Below, in pieces: positions 27,066 to 34,585 of a DNA stretch of 50,520 nucleotides. The notes under the pieces were generated by a model. That model had not been told where the DNA came from, ran no database searches, and saw only the letters and a program-made list of their open reading frames with translations. This DNA is from Phycisphaerales bacterium (GTDB lineage Bacteria > Planctomycetota > Phycisphaerae > Phycisphaerales > SM1A02), in contig JASMLR010000012.1 in the NCBI GenBank assembly GCA_030748575.1, forward strand, positions 1-50,520, written 5' to 3'. A program made the translations under genes and the position numbers. Each line of letters opens with the position of its first letter. The first letter of the stretch is position 1.

Positions 27066-29317
27066 GGCGACTGCTCCAACAGGCCCGTCTCCTTCAGCGC
27101 CCGAACGACCTGGTCGGCGATCGGCCCGGCCGCCCGCCCGCCGGAGCCGCCGTACTCGACGAGGACGGCCACGGCGTAGCGGAAGTCACCACCCTCGGGC
27201 CCCACGAGCAGCACGACCCACGCGTGCTCCACCCCTCCAAGCCGCTCGCCCGGCTGCACCATTCCATCACCATCCACATCCCGATGCCAAGGCGGTGCCT
27301 GCGCGGTGCCGGTCTTGGCGGCGATGCGGACCCCCTCCTGCCCGAAGATCGGCGCTCGGCCCGTTGGCAGGGACAGATGATGCCCCGTGCCCCAGGACTC
27401 GGACACCACATCTTCGAGACCCTCCAGCGCCGCGGCGACGCCAGCCGGTGACAACGGCCTTCCCTGATGCGTTGCCGCGCCGCGGTGCCCGCGTACGAGC
27501 GTGGGCGGCACACAGCGCCCATGCCGCGCGAGCGTTGCGTAGGCATCGGCGGCGTGCAGCGGCGTCCACGCGGTGCGTCCCTGGCCGATGCCCAGCATGA
27601 CGGACTCGAAGGTCGCTTCGCCCGATCGGCGCAAGTCGGCCACCTCCTCCTCCCGTGGCCGCGTGCCGCGAACCTCCACCGGTTGGTCCGACCACGATGG
27701 CGTCAACCCGATGTCCAGCGGCTCGCCCAGCCCGAACCTGCCGAGCCAGTCCGACAACCGCGCGAGCCCCATCCGTTCACCCAGTTCGTAGAACCAGCAG
27801 TTGCACGACCGAGCCAACGCCTCGACCGCGCCCAATCGCCCGTGTGTGGCCAGGCCATACCGTGGCCGGTAGATCCAGCACCGGGCCATACCCGGCTGGT
27901 CTTCAAAGTGGTGCCCGCGGCACACCAGTTCATCCTCCACGGCAACCACGCCTTCGGTCACGGCGGCTGCAAGTACGAGCGGCTTGACGATTGACCCGGG
28001 TGGCGCCACAACCTGCGCCCCGCGTACCAGCCAGGGCTGCAGGGCGGCCCGCTCGGAGGCGGGCAGATCACCGGCGGCCGTCGGTGTCGACGCCATGGCC
28101 ACGATTTCGCCTGTCTCGATCTCAAGCACCACCACGCTCGCAGGAAGCTGCGTGCCTTCTGCAACGGCGGCATTCTCGTGCCACGACTGCACCCTCGTAA
28201 GACCGATCGATGGATCCAGCACCGCCTCAAGCCGCGCCTGCAGATCCGTGTCGATCGTCAGGTGGACCGGCCTTCCGGGCTTGGGGGCAACCCGGTCCCG
28301 AACGCCCAGATCATGATCGTGAAGCACTTCGCCCACGTCGCCCCGGAGCACGTCCTCCTGCGATCGCTCCACGCCGCTGCTTCCAACGATGTCATCGGTG
28401 CGGTACCCACCGCGGTCCACCTCGCCGGTGCCCGCGTCGCGGAAGGGTCGGCGGGCTCGATCCTCCTCCCAGACCTCCGAGCGAACCTTGCCGACGAGTT
28501 GCCCGCCGGGCCGGTCCACCCGGACCGCCCGCACGCCGTCCCCCTGGAGTGGGCCAGGCAGCGTGGAGAGATCCACCTCCACGACGGCTTCAGCCTGCGG
28601 GTGAGCGCGGTGCCGCGCGTACCGAAGCGAAAGCAGTTCCGGATAGTCGGCGGTCCAGATCTCAAGCGATGCCGCCGGCCCGTCCCGAAGGTCGGGCACA
28701 ATGACGTGAGCGCCGGCCTGCTCGCGGATGGGCCTTGGAACAAATGCGGGCCCCTCGCCCGCTCCAAACCGCGCCTCGTGCCTGCGACGCTGCTGGTCCC
28801 AGACCACCGCCGCCATGTGCTGCACGCGGCTTCGAATGGCGTTGAGCGTGCCGTCCAGTTCGTCCTGATCCAGCCCCCCGGCCGCTCCGACTTCCTGCCA
28901 CAGCCGCTCCAGAATCTCGTCGTAGGGCCCCCGCCTCGCTGCAATCGCCGCAGCGCGAACCTCGGGCGAAGCCGCCTGCCAGACGGCCGAGCCGAGGTCC
29001 CGCCGCGCCTGGGAGGTCGCCTTGTCTTCGGCCCACTGACCCGTGATGGCATCCCAGGAAACCGCCACCTCCCATCTGGGCTGGTCCTGCGCAAGCACCC
29101 GGCCGGCGCGGTCAACGATGTCGCCTCGCCATGTGGGCAGCCACTGCCGCCGAGTCAATCTGGCTTCGGCCGTCGCTCGATGCGCCGCCCCCTGCAGCAC
29201 CGTCAGCCGCACGGCCTGCACCAGCAGCGCCACCATGATCACGCCGAGAATGCCGGCAAGAAGCCGCAGTCGGCGGTGATACATGCGGGGTGCCTTGCGG
29301 CGTGTGGTGGTGGACAT
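27062..29317 (-). CDS. mrdA: Penicillin-binding protein 2 (elongation transpeptidase)
   Basis: A class B PBP that cross-links peptidoglycan with RodA. It has one membrane segment (about 17-40), a dimerisation/pedestal region beginning R-G-D-I-V-D-R-A-G (about 63-71) and a transpeptidase domain with the nucleophile in P-G-S-I-V-K (Ser442, Lys445), S-C-N (504-506) and K-T-G-T (668-671). At 751 residues it is longer than the usual 600-650 because the pedestal holds insertions. Just after KTGT, residues 680-691 form a perfect EF-hand-type loop (D-V-D-G-D-G-M-V-Q-P-G-E), which is unusual for this family. A putative -10 TAGACT on minus lies at 29357-29362. It is divergent from aat. Confidence 0.95.
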   Translation of the reverse strand: MSTTTRRKAPRMYHRRLRLLAGILGVIMVALLVQAVRLTVLQGAAHRATAEARLTRRQWLPTWRGDIVDRAGRVLAQDQPRWEVAVSWDAITGQWAEDKATSQARRDLGSAVWQAASPEVRAAAIAARRGPYDEILERLWQEVGAAGGLDQDELDGTLNAIRSRVQHMAAVVWDQQRRRHEARFGAGEGPAFVPRPIREQAGAHVIVPDLRDGPAASLEIWTADYPELLSLRYARHRAHPQAEAVVEVDLSTLPGPLQGDGVRAVRVDRPGGQLVGKVRSEVWEEDRARRPFRDAGTGEVDRGGYRTDDIVGSSGVERSQEDVLRGDVGEVLHDHDLGVRDRVAPKPGRPVHLTIDTDLQARLEAVLDPSIGLTRVQSWHENAAVAEGTQLPASVVVLEIETGEIVAMASTPTAAGDLPASERAALQPWLVRGAQVVAPPGSIVKPLVLAAAVTEGVVAVEDELVCRGHHFEDQPGMARCWIYRPRYGLATHGRLGAVEALARSCNCWFYELGERMGLARLSDWLGRFGLGEPLDIGLTPSWSDQPVEVRGTRPREEEVADLRRSGEATFESVMLGIGQGRTAWTPLHAADAYATLARHGRCVPPTLVRGHRGAATHQGRPLSPAGVAAALEGLEDVVSESWGTGHHLSLPTGRAPIFGQEGVRIAAKTGTAQAPPWHRDVDGDGMVQPGERLGGVEHAWVVLLVGPEGGDFRYAVAVLVEYGGSGGRAAGPIADQVVRALKETGLLEQSP

Positions 29318-29356
29318 CGGGCGGCGTCTGCTCGTCGCGGGAAGAGGGGTGGGGGC

Positions 29357-29362
29357 AGTCTA
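29357..29362 (-). promoter_or_regulatory. Putative -10 element of the mrdA-rodA operon
   Basis: TAGACT on the minus strand about 39 nt before the mrdA ATG, in the 81-base spacer shared with the divergent aat promoter. Confidence 0.3.
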
Positions 29363-29386
29363 CGCCGCACCGCCCCGGCCATCCGG

Positions 29387-29392
29387 GATACT
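29387..29392 (+). promoter_or_regulatory. Putative -10 element of aat
   Basis: GATACT ends 6 nt before the aat GTG start codon, predicting a leaderless transcript. No Shine-Dalgarno is seen near the GTG. Confidence 0.4.
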
Positions 29393-29398
29393 GTCTGC

Positions 29399-29998
29399 GT
29401 GCGAGAACTCCCTCCGGAACTGCTGATCGACGCGTATCTGCAAGGCTGCTTCCCCATGGCAGACCCGCAGTCGGGCGACCTGGAGTGGTATCGACCGGAT
29501 CCACGCGCCATCATCGAACTCGACGGGCTCCGGGTCTCCCGCAGCCTCGCCAGAACCTGCCGGTCGGGCCTGCTGGACATTCGCCGCGACACGGCCTTTG
29601 AAGATGTCGTCGCGGCCTGCGCCGCGGCCCGGCCGGGCCGGGAGGACACGTGGATCGACGCCCGCATCGCACGGGCCTGCGCCGCCCTGCATGAGGCAGG
29701 GCTGGCCCACAGTCTGGAAGCCTGGAAGGACGGGCGACTGGTGGGCGGCCTCTACGGGGTTCGGCTCGGCGGCGCCTTCTTCGGGGAGTCCATGTTCAGC
29801 GACCCCGCTGCGGGCGGCCGAGACGCGTCGAAGGTCTGCCTGGTGCACCTCGTCGAACATCTGCGGGCCATCGGCGCCGCCCTCCTGGACATCCAGTTCC
29901 TGACGCCCCACCTGGAGCGGCTCGGAGGCGTGGAAATCCCTGCAGCCGTGTATCAGCGGCGACTCAAGGCCGCGGTGGCCATCGAGACGATCTGGTGA
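29399..29998 (+). CDS. aat: Leucyl/phenylalanyl-tRNA--protein transferase
   Basis: Adds Leu or Phe from charged tRNA to N-terminal Arg or Lys of proteins, marking them for ClpS/ClpAP degradation. The 199-residue protein has the family hallmarks A-Y-x-x-G-C-F-P-M-A, L-E-W-Y-R-P-D-P-R, DTWIDARI, AHSLEAW, VGGLYGVRLGGAFFGESMFS and DASKVCLVHLV, and DIQFLTPHLERLGG near the C-terminus. The GTG at 29399 gives the expected N-terminus V-R-E-L-P-P-E-L-L; the same frame is open far upstream only because it lies antisense to mrdA. Confidence 0.96.
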   Translation: MRELPPELLIDAYLQGCFPMADPQSGDLEWYRPDPRAIIELDGLRVSRSLARTCRSGLLDIRRDTAFEDVVAACAAARPGREDTWIDARIARACAALHEAGLAHSLEAWKDGRLVGGLYGVRLGGAFFGESMFSDPAAGGRDASKVCLVHLVEHLRAIGAALLDIQFLTPHLERLGGVEIPAAVYQRRLKAAVAIETIW

Positions 29999-30217
29999 CC
30001 TGAGCCTTGCGGTCGCTGCCGGGTGGCTGGTATCCTTCTCGGTCTTCCCTTGTGAGGAGCCGTCAGTGAGGGTCTTCGGATCGGCGCTGCACGGGGCATT
30101 TCGGTCGCGGCTGACAGATGCTCCAGCTCCGGGAAGGCCAGCCGCGGCAGCGCGTCACGACGCGGGTCCGCGCCCCATTTCGCCCTGCACGCCCGGCGAC
30201 GCCGTCCGGGCGGGCCA

Positions 30218-30243
30218 GTACGACGAGACCGTACGACGAGACC
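30218..30243. repeat. Perfect 13 bp tandem duplication
   Basis: GTACGACGAGACC occurs twice back to back, at 30218-30230 and 30231-30243, about 46 bases upstream of tRNA-Gln. The 29999-30289 gap is otherwise without a convincing gene; a TATCCT hexamer at about 30030 could be a promoter. Confidence 0.6.
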
Positions 30244-30289
30244 CGCGCACCGGCCGGCATCGGCCACCCAACCAACCGTCCTTCCCCCT

Positions 30290-30361
30290 TGGCCCGTGGT
30301 GTAATCGGTAACACACCTGTTTTTGGTACAGGCATTCCAAGTTCAAGTCTTGGCGGGCCAG
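30290..30361 (+). tRNA. tRNA-Gln (anticodon TTG)
   Basis: A cloverleaf can be drawn with acceptor stem TGGCCCG/CGGGCCA and discriminator G at 30361. The anticodon stem CCTGT/ACAGG encloses TTTTGGT with anticodon TTG (reads CAA), and the T-loop is GTTCAAGTC-like. The 3' CCA is not encoded. The glmU-like gene starts 25 bases downstream, so the tRNA may be transcribed with that operon. Confidence 0.95.
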
Positions 30362-30385
30362 TTCAGGACAACCCTTCGACGAATC

Positions 30386-31168
30386 ATGACGCAACCGACC
30401 TCACACGACGACCCGCGGACCACCGCAGTCATTCTCGCCGCCGGCAAGGGCACGAGGATGGGCAGTGATCTGCCAAAGGTGCTGCACGAGGTGGCTGGAC
30501 GACCGATGGTCCATTGGGTCGTTGACGCATGCCGCGCCGCGGGCGTTGGCCGGATCATTCTGGTGATCGGACACCGGGGCGATCTGGTTCGCGCCTCGTT
30601 CGAGGGCGGCGAGGACATTGCGTTTGTCGAGCAGACCGAGCAGCTCGGAACCGGGCATGCGGTGGAGGTCTGCCGCGACACACTGTCATCAATCGGAGGT
30701 GACGCGTTCGTGCTGGCCGGGGACGGCCCGCTGATTCGCACCAGCACGCTGCAGTCCATGCTTCGGACGCACCGGGGCGCGCACGCGGCGGCAACGCTCG
30801 CGACCGCGGTCATCGACGACCCGACGGGGTACGGCAGAATCGTCCGAGACGCGTCCGGCCGGTTTGACTCGATCGTCGAACAGAAGAATGCTTCGCCGGA
30901 ACAGGCCGCGATCAGAGAGGTCTACCCGTCCTACGCCTGCTTTGATGTCCCCGCCCTGCTGGACACGCTTACCGACCTGCCACGTGATCCAGTCGGAGGC
31001 GAGTACTACCTGACCGAGGTCCCGGCGATGATGCGGCGGAGCGGGCGATGTGTGGAATTGCTCGCGGAAGTGCCCGCGGAAGACATTCTGTCAATCAACA
31101 CACCAGATCAACTCGCGGAAGTTGACACCGTCCTGCGTGGGCGGCTGCAGATGGAGGCTGCGACATGA
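30386..31168 (+). CDS. glmU: GlmU-type N-acetylglucosamine-1-phosphate uridylyltransferase (N-terminal domain only)
   Basis: A 260-residue nucleotidyltransferase related to the GlmU N-terminal domain, which makes UDP-GlcNAc from UTP and GlcNAc-1-phosphate. It shows LAAGKGTRM-x-x-x-L-P-K-V-L-H, EQLGTGHAV, L-A-G-D-G-P-L-I, G-Y-G-R-I-V-R, V-E-Q-K-N-A and EYYLTEVP. It stops where the left-handed beta-helix acetyltransferase domain of bifunctional GlmU (about 450 residues) would begin, so acetylation of glucosamine-1-phosphate must be done elsewhere. It overlaps prs by 4 bases (ATGA). The exact sugar substrate is inferred. Confidence 0.87.
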   Translation: MTQPTSHDDPRTTAVILAAGKGTRMGSDLPKVLHEVAGRPMVHWVVDACRAAGVGRIILVIGHRGDLVRASFEGGEDIAFVEQTEQLGTGHAVEVCRDTLSSIGGDAFVLAGDGPLIRTSTLQSMLRTHRGAHAAATLATAVIDDPTGYGRIVRDASGRFDSIVEQKNASPEQAAIREVYPSYACFDVPALLDTLTDLPRDPVGGEYYLTEVPAMMRRSGRCVELLAEVPAEDILSINTPDQLAEVDTVLRGRLQMEAAT

Positions 31169-32145
31169 GCGTTGATCGCGATCATCTGAAAGTCTTCGGT
31201 GCTCGGGCCGGGGCCGAATTGGCAGCCGACGTCTGCGACCATCTCGACCTCCCCCTTGGGGTGGGCAAGACGGAACTCTTCCCGGATGGCGAGTTGATCG
31301 TCCGCATCGAGGAAGACGTCCGCGGGCGTGACTGCTTTGTCGTGCAGTCGACGAGCGATCCGGTCAACGCCAATCTGATGGAGCTGCTGATCTTCATCGA
31401 TTGTCTCCGCCGCGCCTCGGCCAAACGCATTACCGCTGTGATCCCGTACTTCGGGTATGCCAGGCAGGATCGCAAGGACGCCGGTCGCACACCGATCACA
31501 GCCAAGCTCGTTGCCAACCTGTTTGCCGCAGCCGGCGCCGACCGCGTGCTCTGCATGGACCTGCATGCAGCACAGATTCAGGGGTTCTTCGACATCCCGG
31601 TGGATCACCTGACGGCGTCAGCGGTCCTGGGAAGTTACTTCGAGGGCATTCGCAGCGACCTGGGCGATCTGGCCATCGTGTCGCCCGATGTGGGCAACGT
31701 CAAAGTCGCCAATGCCTATGCAAGCATGCTGAACGCGGACCTGGCCATCATCGACAAGCGACGGGAGTCGGGCGACTCCGTGGCTTCCCGCAACCTCATC
31801 GGCGATGTCTCGGGCCGCACCGTGCTCATGGTGGACGACATGATCTCGACGGCCGGAACCATCTGCGAAGCGGCCCGCCTGGTCATGGAGCGTGGCGCCG
31901 AACGCGTCATCGCGGCCGCGTCGCACCCGGTGCTCTGCGGGCTGGCGATGGACCGTCTTCAGGACGCCCCCATTGAGAAGATCGTCGTCACCGACTCCAT
32001 TCCTGACCGCGGACGGCTCGACCCGATTCGCAACAAGCTGGTCGAATTGACCATCGCCCCGATGCTGGGCGAAGCCATCTATCGAATTCATCACGACATG
32101 TCCATCTCCGCCCTGTTCCAGCGTGGAACGGGCGTGAAACGCTGA
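31165..32145 (+). CDS. prs: Ribose-phosphate pyrophosphokinase
   Basis: Makes PRPP from ribose 5-phosphate and ATP for purine, pyrimidine, His and Trp synthesis. The 326 residues include F-P-D-G-E near the N-terminus, YFGYARQDRK with the catalytic flexible-loop RQDRK, CMDLHAAQIQGFFD, the K-R-R-E region and the PRPP-binding loop MVDDMISTAGTI. All match class I PRPP synthetases and length is normal (about 315). It is translationally coupled to the glmU-like gene by an ATGA overlap; a pair of hairpins follows its stop. Confidence 0.97.
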   Translation: MSVDRDHLKVFGARAGAELAADVCDHLDLPLGVGKTELFPDGELIVRIEEDVRGRDCFVVQSTSDPVNANLMELLIFIDCLRRASAKRITAVIPYFGYARQDRKDAGRTPITAKLVANLFAAAGADRVLCMDLHAAQIQGFFDIPVDHLTASAVLGSYFEGIRSDLGDLAIVSPDVGNVKVANAYASMLNADLAIIDKRRESGDSVASRNLIGDVSGRTVLMVDDMISTAGTICEAARLVMERGAERVIAAASHPVLCGLAMDRLQDAPIEKIVVTDSIPDRGRLDPIRNKLVELTIAPMLGEAIYRIHHDMSISALFQRGTGVKR

Positions 32146-32175
32146 CACTTTCACGCGGCGACACTTTGTCGCCGC
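32132..32175 (+). promoter_or_regulatory. Two overlapping hairpins ahead of rplY
   Basis: Inverted repeat GCGTGAAA/TTTCACGC (32132-32139 with 32149-32156, 9-nt loop) partly overlaps a second, perfect 9 bp stem GCGGCGACA/TGTCGCCGC (32155-32163 with 32167-32175, loop CTT). Sharing of 32155-32156 makes them competing structures. No T-run follows, so they are not a plain terminator; a leader-type control of bL25 or an mRNA processing site is possible. Confidence 0.45.
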
Positions 32176-32195
32176 CCGAACTGGAGGACCCGACC

Positions 32196-32855
32196 ATGGG
32201 CCACGACACACCGACCCTCGAGGTCGAAACCCGCGAGCGAACCGGAAGTCGGTACGCCAAGCGACTTCGCGACGCAGGGCGGCTCCCTGCCGTCATCTAC
32301 GGCCGCGGCGGCGATCCCGTCCACGTGAGCGTCGATGCCTCCCATGCCATCGGCCACCTTCAATCGGGCGGCCACGTGATGGAGGTCAAGGTTGATGGCG
32401 GCGACGCCGAGACCTGCCTGGTCAAGGAACTGCAGTTCGGCCACCTGGGCGATGACCTCGTGCACATCGACCTCGCCCGCGTTGACATGGACCAGATCGT
32501 GACGGTCAACGTCCCGGTCACCCTCTCGGGCACGGCCAAGGGCTCCAAGGAAACCGGCGCGATGCTCGTGGTGGTTCGTTCCGAGATCGAAGTCCGGTGC
32601 AAAGTCAGTGCGATCCCCTCAGAACTCAAGGCGGATATCACTGAGTTGACCGAAGCCCTGACCATTGGCGAGTTGGACCTTCCGGACGGCGTGGAGGCCA
32701 TCCTTCCGCCCGAGAAGCACATCGCGCACATTGAGTACAAGGCCGAGGATGACGACGAAGGTGATGCGGAAGCCACGGATGTCGACGCCGATGGCGCCGA
32801 GCCGGAGGTCATTACCGAGAAGAAGGACGAATCGGAGGACGGCGGCGAGGGCTGA
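32196..32855 (+). CDS. rplY: 50S ribosomal protein bL25 (TL5/CTC form)
   Basis: Binds 5S rRNA in the large subunit. The 219-residue protein is the long, two-domain CTC/TL5 type: an N-terminal L25 domain (E-T-R-E-R-T-G-S, A-K-R-L-R-D-A-G-R-L-P-A-V-I-Y-G) and a C-terminal beta domain (about 100-185), followed by a strongly acidic tail of about 35 residues (D-D-D-E-G-D-A-E...). A CTGGAGGA Shine-Dalgarno stands 9 bases before the ATG. It is followed by pth after 19 bases, the classic rplY-pth pairing. Confidence 0.95.
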   Translation: MGHDTPTLEVETRERTGSRYAKRLRDAGRLPAVIYGRGGDPVHVSVDASHAIGHLQSGGHVMEVKVDGGDAETCLVKELQFGHLGDDLVHIDLARVDMDQIVTVNVPVTLSGTAKGSKETGAMLVVVRSEIEVRCKVSAIPSELKADITELTEALTIGELDLPDGVEAILPPEKHIAHIEYKAEDDDEGDAEATDVDADGAEPEVITEKKDESEDGGEG

Positions 32856-32874
32856 GCCCCGCGCCGGAAGCATC

Positions 32875-33483
32875 ATGCGACTCGTCGTAGGCATTGGCAA
32901 CCCGGGCACCGAGTACGACCGCACCCGTCACAACGTCGGGTTCGAGGCGCTCGATCGCCTGGCGCGCCGCATCGCTCCAGGGGAGATCGCTCGCAGCCGC
33001 TTTCAGGGTGCGACGATCGACGCTCGGATCGGCGAGGACACCGTGCTGCTTCTCAAACCGCTCGCCTTCGTCAATCGAAGCGGCCAGGCGGTCGCCGAAG
33101 CGATTCGCTTCTACAAACTGCAGCCAGAGCAGGACCTGCTCGTACTCGTGGACGACACGGCGCTTCCCTGCGGACGCATTCGCATCCGGGAGCAGGGTGG
33201 AACCGGGGGTCACAACGGGCTGCAGGACATCACTCAAAAGCTGGGAACCGACCGCTGGGCGCGAGTGCGCATCGGCATTGACGGTCCCGGCGACATCCCC
33301 CTGTCGTCCTATGTGCTCGGCAGGTTTCGCCCCGACCAGCAGGATGCTGTCGACCAGGGCATCGAACAGGCCGTCGAAGCGGCCGACTGCTGGATCAACC
33401 GCGGCACTACCGCCGCCATGAACGCGTTCAACGCCGACCGGGAGCCATCGCGCTCTCCGGAGGAGACCAACAACAATGTCTGA
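32875..33483 (+). CDS. pth: Peptidyl-tRNA hydrolase
   Basis: Releases peptides from tRNA dropped by stalled ribosomes. The 202-residue protein begins MRLVVGIGNPGTEYDRTRHNVGF, where the Asn of GNPG and the His of RHNVGF are the active-site pair, and has the Asp of V-D-D-T-A-L-P and GGTGGHNGL. Length is normal for the family. Its last 8 bases overlap the rpsF start (ATGTCTGA). Confidence 0.96.
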   Translation: MRLVVGIGNPGTEYDRTRHNVGFEALDRLARRIAPGEIARSRFQGATIDARIGEDTVLLLKPLAFVNRSGQAVAEAIRFYKLQPEQDLLVLVDDTALPCGRIRIREQGGTGGHNGLQDITQKLGTDRWARVRIGIDGPGDIPLSSYVLGRFRPDQQDAVDQGIEQAVEAADCWINRGTTAAMNAFNADREPSRSPEETNNNV

Positions 33484-34003
33484 GATCACCATCACCACCT
33501 ACGAGGGCATGTTCCTCTTCCCCCAGTCCGCGACCAGCGATCTCGCGGGCGCAAGCCAGCACGTCCTGGACCACCTTGAGAAAGTCGGCGCCGAAGTCGT
33601 GTCGTTCCGCAAGTGGGACGATCGCCGGCTCGCGTACCCGATCAGGGGCAACAAGCGGGGCGTGTTCTTCCTCGGGTACTTCAAACTTGCCGGCGACAAG
33701 ATGGCATCGCTCGAGCGGAATCTGCTGCTCAGTGAGGATCTGGTTCGCTTCCTGATCACTCGGGCCGACCACCTGACGCAGGAGCAGATCGAAGCCGCTG
33801 AAGGTCGAGCCGAACTTGCTGACGAGGCCAAGCTCCGAGGCGAGCAGCAGGCCGACGAGGCCGGCAGCACGGTTCGCGCCACGACCAAGGCTGACCGGCA
33901 GGCTGCAGCCGTCCAGGACGCCGAAGAGGCCACCGAACCGGATGCGGAAGGCACCACGGCAACCGAACCGGCTGCCACGGAAGAGGAACCCGCTGCGTCC
34001 TGA
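33476..34003 (+). CDS. rpsF: 30S ribosomal protein bS6
   Basis: Small-subunit protein binding the central domain next to bS18. The first 100 residues are the S6 fold (YEGMFLF, DHLEKVGAEV, W-D-D-R-R-L-A-Y-P-I, RGVFFLGYF). A 75-residue Ala/Glu/Thr-rich acidic tail follows, longer than in E. coli. GGAGGAG lies about 10 bases before the ATG inside the pth 3' end. Next come ssb and rplI, but rpsR is not between them. Confidence 0.95.
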   Translation: MSEITITTYEGMFLFPQSATSDLAGASQHVLDHLEKVGAEVVSFRKWDDRRLAYPIRGNKRGVFFLGYFKLAGDKMASLERNLLLSEDLVRFLITRADHLTQEQIEAAEGRAELADEAKLRGEQQADEAGSTVRATTKADRQAAAVQDAEEATEPDAEGTTATEPAATEEEPAAS

Positions 34004-34080
34004 TCGCGGACGTTTTGGCCCGCCGGTGTCGCACCTGCCCCGCGAGGAGGTACGATGGCCGCAACAGGAGGCATGAAGCC

Positions 34081-34500
34081 ATGGCAGGAAGTGTCAACAA
34101 GGTGTTCCTCATGGGGAACCTCACCCGCGACGTCCAGGTGAAGCACACAGCGAACAACACCGCTGTGGCAAACCTCGGTCTGGCGGTCAATCGCCGGTAT
34201 CGAAACAACGCCGGCGAGATGCAGGAAGAGACCACCTTTGTCGACTGTGAGGCCTGGGGCCGCACTGCCGAGACCATGGGCAAGTACCTCTCCAAAGGCC
34301 GACCGGTCTTTCTCGAAGGAAGGCTGCGACTCAACGAGTGGGAAGACCGGGACGGCAACAAGCGATCCAAGTTGCTCGTCGTCGTTGAGACCTTTACCTT
34401 CGTCGACAGCCGGGGCGGCGGAAGCGGTGGCGATCAGGAATCCAAGTATCAGGCAACCGGCGGAGGTGCCAGCACCTCGCCGGATGACATTCCGTTCTGA
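34081..34500 (+). CDS. ssb: Single-stranded DNA-binding protein
   Basis: Tetrameric OB-fold protein covering single-stranded DNA in replication and repair. The 139-residue protein has N-K-V-F-L-M-G-N-L-T-R-D, FVDCEAWGRTAE, KGRPVFLEGRLRLNEWED and the acidic protein-interaction tip D-D-I-P-F. AGGAGG lies 10 bases upstream of the ATG. A second ATG at 34054 with its own GAGGAGG opens a 25-codon overlapping frame ahead of ssb that may be fortuitous. It sits between rpsF and rplI as in many bacteria. Confidence 0.96.
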   Translation: MAGSVNKVFLMGNLTRDVQVKHTANNTAVANLGLAVNRRYRNNAGEMQEETTFVDCEAWGRTAETMGKYLSKGRPVFLEGRLRLNEWEDRDGNKRSKLLVVVETFTFVDSRGGGSGGDQESKYQATGGGASTSPDDIPF

Positions 34501-34506
34501 ACATCG

Positions 34507-34558
34507 AGGCCGATGTCGGCCTTGAACACAATGACGCTGGGGCGCCGCGGCACGGCGC
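34507..34558 (+). promoter_or_regulatory. Hairpins in the ssb-rplI spacer
   Basis: AGGCCGA/TCGGCCT (34507-34513 with 34516-34522) and GCGCCG/CGGCGC (34542-34547 with 34553-34558) are two GC-rich stems without T-runs, in the position usually taken by rpsR. They may be an rplI leader or an mRNA processing or stability element. Confidence 0.35.
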
Positions 34559-34585
34559 TCCTCAACTCCTCGGAGGACAACGCAC

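Noticed and set aside
30066-30311. 81-codon plus frame with a GAGGAG upstream of its GTG
   Set aside because: It runs into tRNA-Gln and its translation is Arg/Pro/Ala-rich without similarity, so it is more likely a chance frame; the GAGGAG is noted only.
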